A DNA stretch of 64,000 bases from Tricholoma matsutake (taxonomy: Eukaryota; Basidiomycota; Agaricomycetes; Agaricales; Tricholomataceae): positions 806,001-870,000 of the forward strand of contig AP026545.1 of NCBI GenBank assembly GCA_026075535.2, written 5' to 3'. The notes under the pieces are model-generated. The model worked only from the letters and a program-made list of their open reading frames with translations. It was not told the DNA's origin and did not search any database. This document shows positions 63,756 through 64,000 of the stretch, one piece after another (position 1 is the stretch's first letter; each line of letters starts with the position of its first letter). Position numbers and translations under genes: made by a program.

Positions 63756-64000
63756 TTAGGGCGACACCCTCTATCTGCTAGCTAAGACCATGCGAGTTCT
63801 CTCTACAAGAAGGGGGCGGGATCCGCGCTTGTGATGGGGAACTGATGGTTTTGATGCAAGGGGTTATTTATAGGTGAGTTTCTTGACAAAGGCCTTTCAC
63901 ATCGAAAGCATAGGTGGAATACCTAAGAGAACACAACTGGGGTCCCCTAGGCATATATTTAGGGTTTATATACTATGTTACACATATTGTACATTGTTGT
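63756..64000 (-). repeat. LTR of element G family, cut by window end
   Basis: Starts TGTTAGGGCGACACCC and follows the LTR at 48063 over its whole visible length (shared GTTCTCTCTACA, ATTGATGGTTTTGATG-like and AACACAACTGGGGTC words). Same minus orientation as 48063-48437. Its far end lies beyond the window. Confidence 0.85.

Overview
The window reads as a repeat-dense stretch of a filamentous basidiomycete genome, most likely an Agaricomycete. The evidence is short GT-AG introns of about 47-70 nt, Ty3/gypsy chromoviruses, CxC5/CxC6 cysteine clusters of the kind that accompany KDZ transposases, a Helitron helicase fragment, hAT-type MITEs, and several gene families that are strongly amplified in Agaricomycetes (a P-loop GTPase, a GRF-finger/cysteine-rich family, a VGLG...IGDI-EVQVSF family). 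The species cannot be named from the sequence. No intact autonomous transposon was found; nearly every coding region of a mobile element carries stops, frameshifts or lost catalytic residues.

Layout. 1-8.4 kb: a decayed plus-strand gypsy element. A 424-bp hAT MITE has split its gag, and its RNase H is split by a second LTR element (3301-6957) that carries an antisense, spliced, coiled-coil gene. 8.6-10.0 kb: a broken PD-(D/E)XK-nuclease-like gene. 10.2-11.1 kb: a doubtful minus-strand gene. 11.6-12.2 kb: a DDE transposase fragment. 12.2-18.76 kb: a minus-strand gypsy element whose RT is split by a solo LTR (14855-17954), which is itself split by an opposite solo LTR (15155-16341) and by a further 0.7-kb insert. 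18.77-21.7 kb: a plus-strand gypsy remnant split by a solo LTR (18907-19500). 21.6-22.1 kb: Helitron helicase tail. 22.2-24.4 kb: a multi-exon gene of an unnamed Agaricomycete family, followed by a solo LTR (24452-25627). 25.96-31.78 kb: a structurally complete minus-strand chromovirus. 32.66-36.53 kb: a spliced GTPase gene containing an inverted duplication and a 61-bp minisatellite. 36.75-42.45 kb: a second minus-strand chromovirus with perfect target duplications. 42.6-43.5 kb: an RT fragment. 44.6-45.6 kb: an inverted-repeat element with a hAT MITE inside. 46.98-47.74 kb and 50.2-52.17 kb: members of a composite palindrome/intron-like repeat family also seen at 32.0-32.4 and 40.3-41.2 kb. 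48.06-48.97 kb: LTR plus chromodomain end of another gypsy element. 49.8-52.6 kb: two tRNA-headed SINE-like repeats. 52.6-53.3 kb and 61.5-63.2 kb: CxC6 and CxC5/CxC6 genes in opposite orientations. 53.8-61.4 kb: a GRF-finger gene interrupted by a 5.9-kb gypsy element. 63.76 kb to the end: the start of another LTR.

The most unusual signals are three. First, one LTR family left 4-bp target duplications that in all five cases in the window resolve to a CG-centred site (NCGN), one copy of each pair having decayed by a CpG transition. Second, a 61-bp tandem repeat in the GTPase gene has units that look like consecutive 58-nt introns separated by 3-nt micro-exons. Third, a dispersed composite repeat couples a GGGCCCAAAYGAYG palindrome directly to an intron-like segment with donor, branch point and acceptor, in at least nine copies on both strands. 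All coordinates and translations were read by eye; homology statements rest on remembered family motifs, not on database searches.
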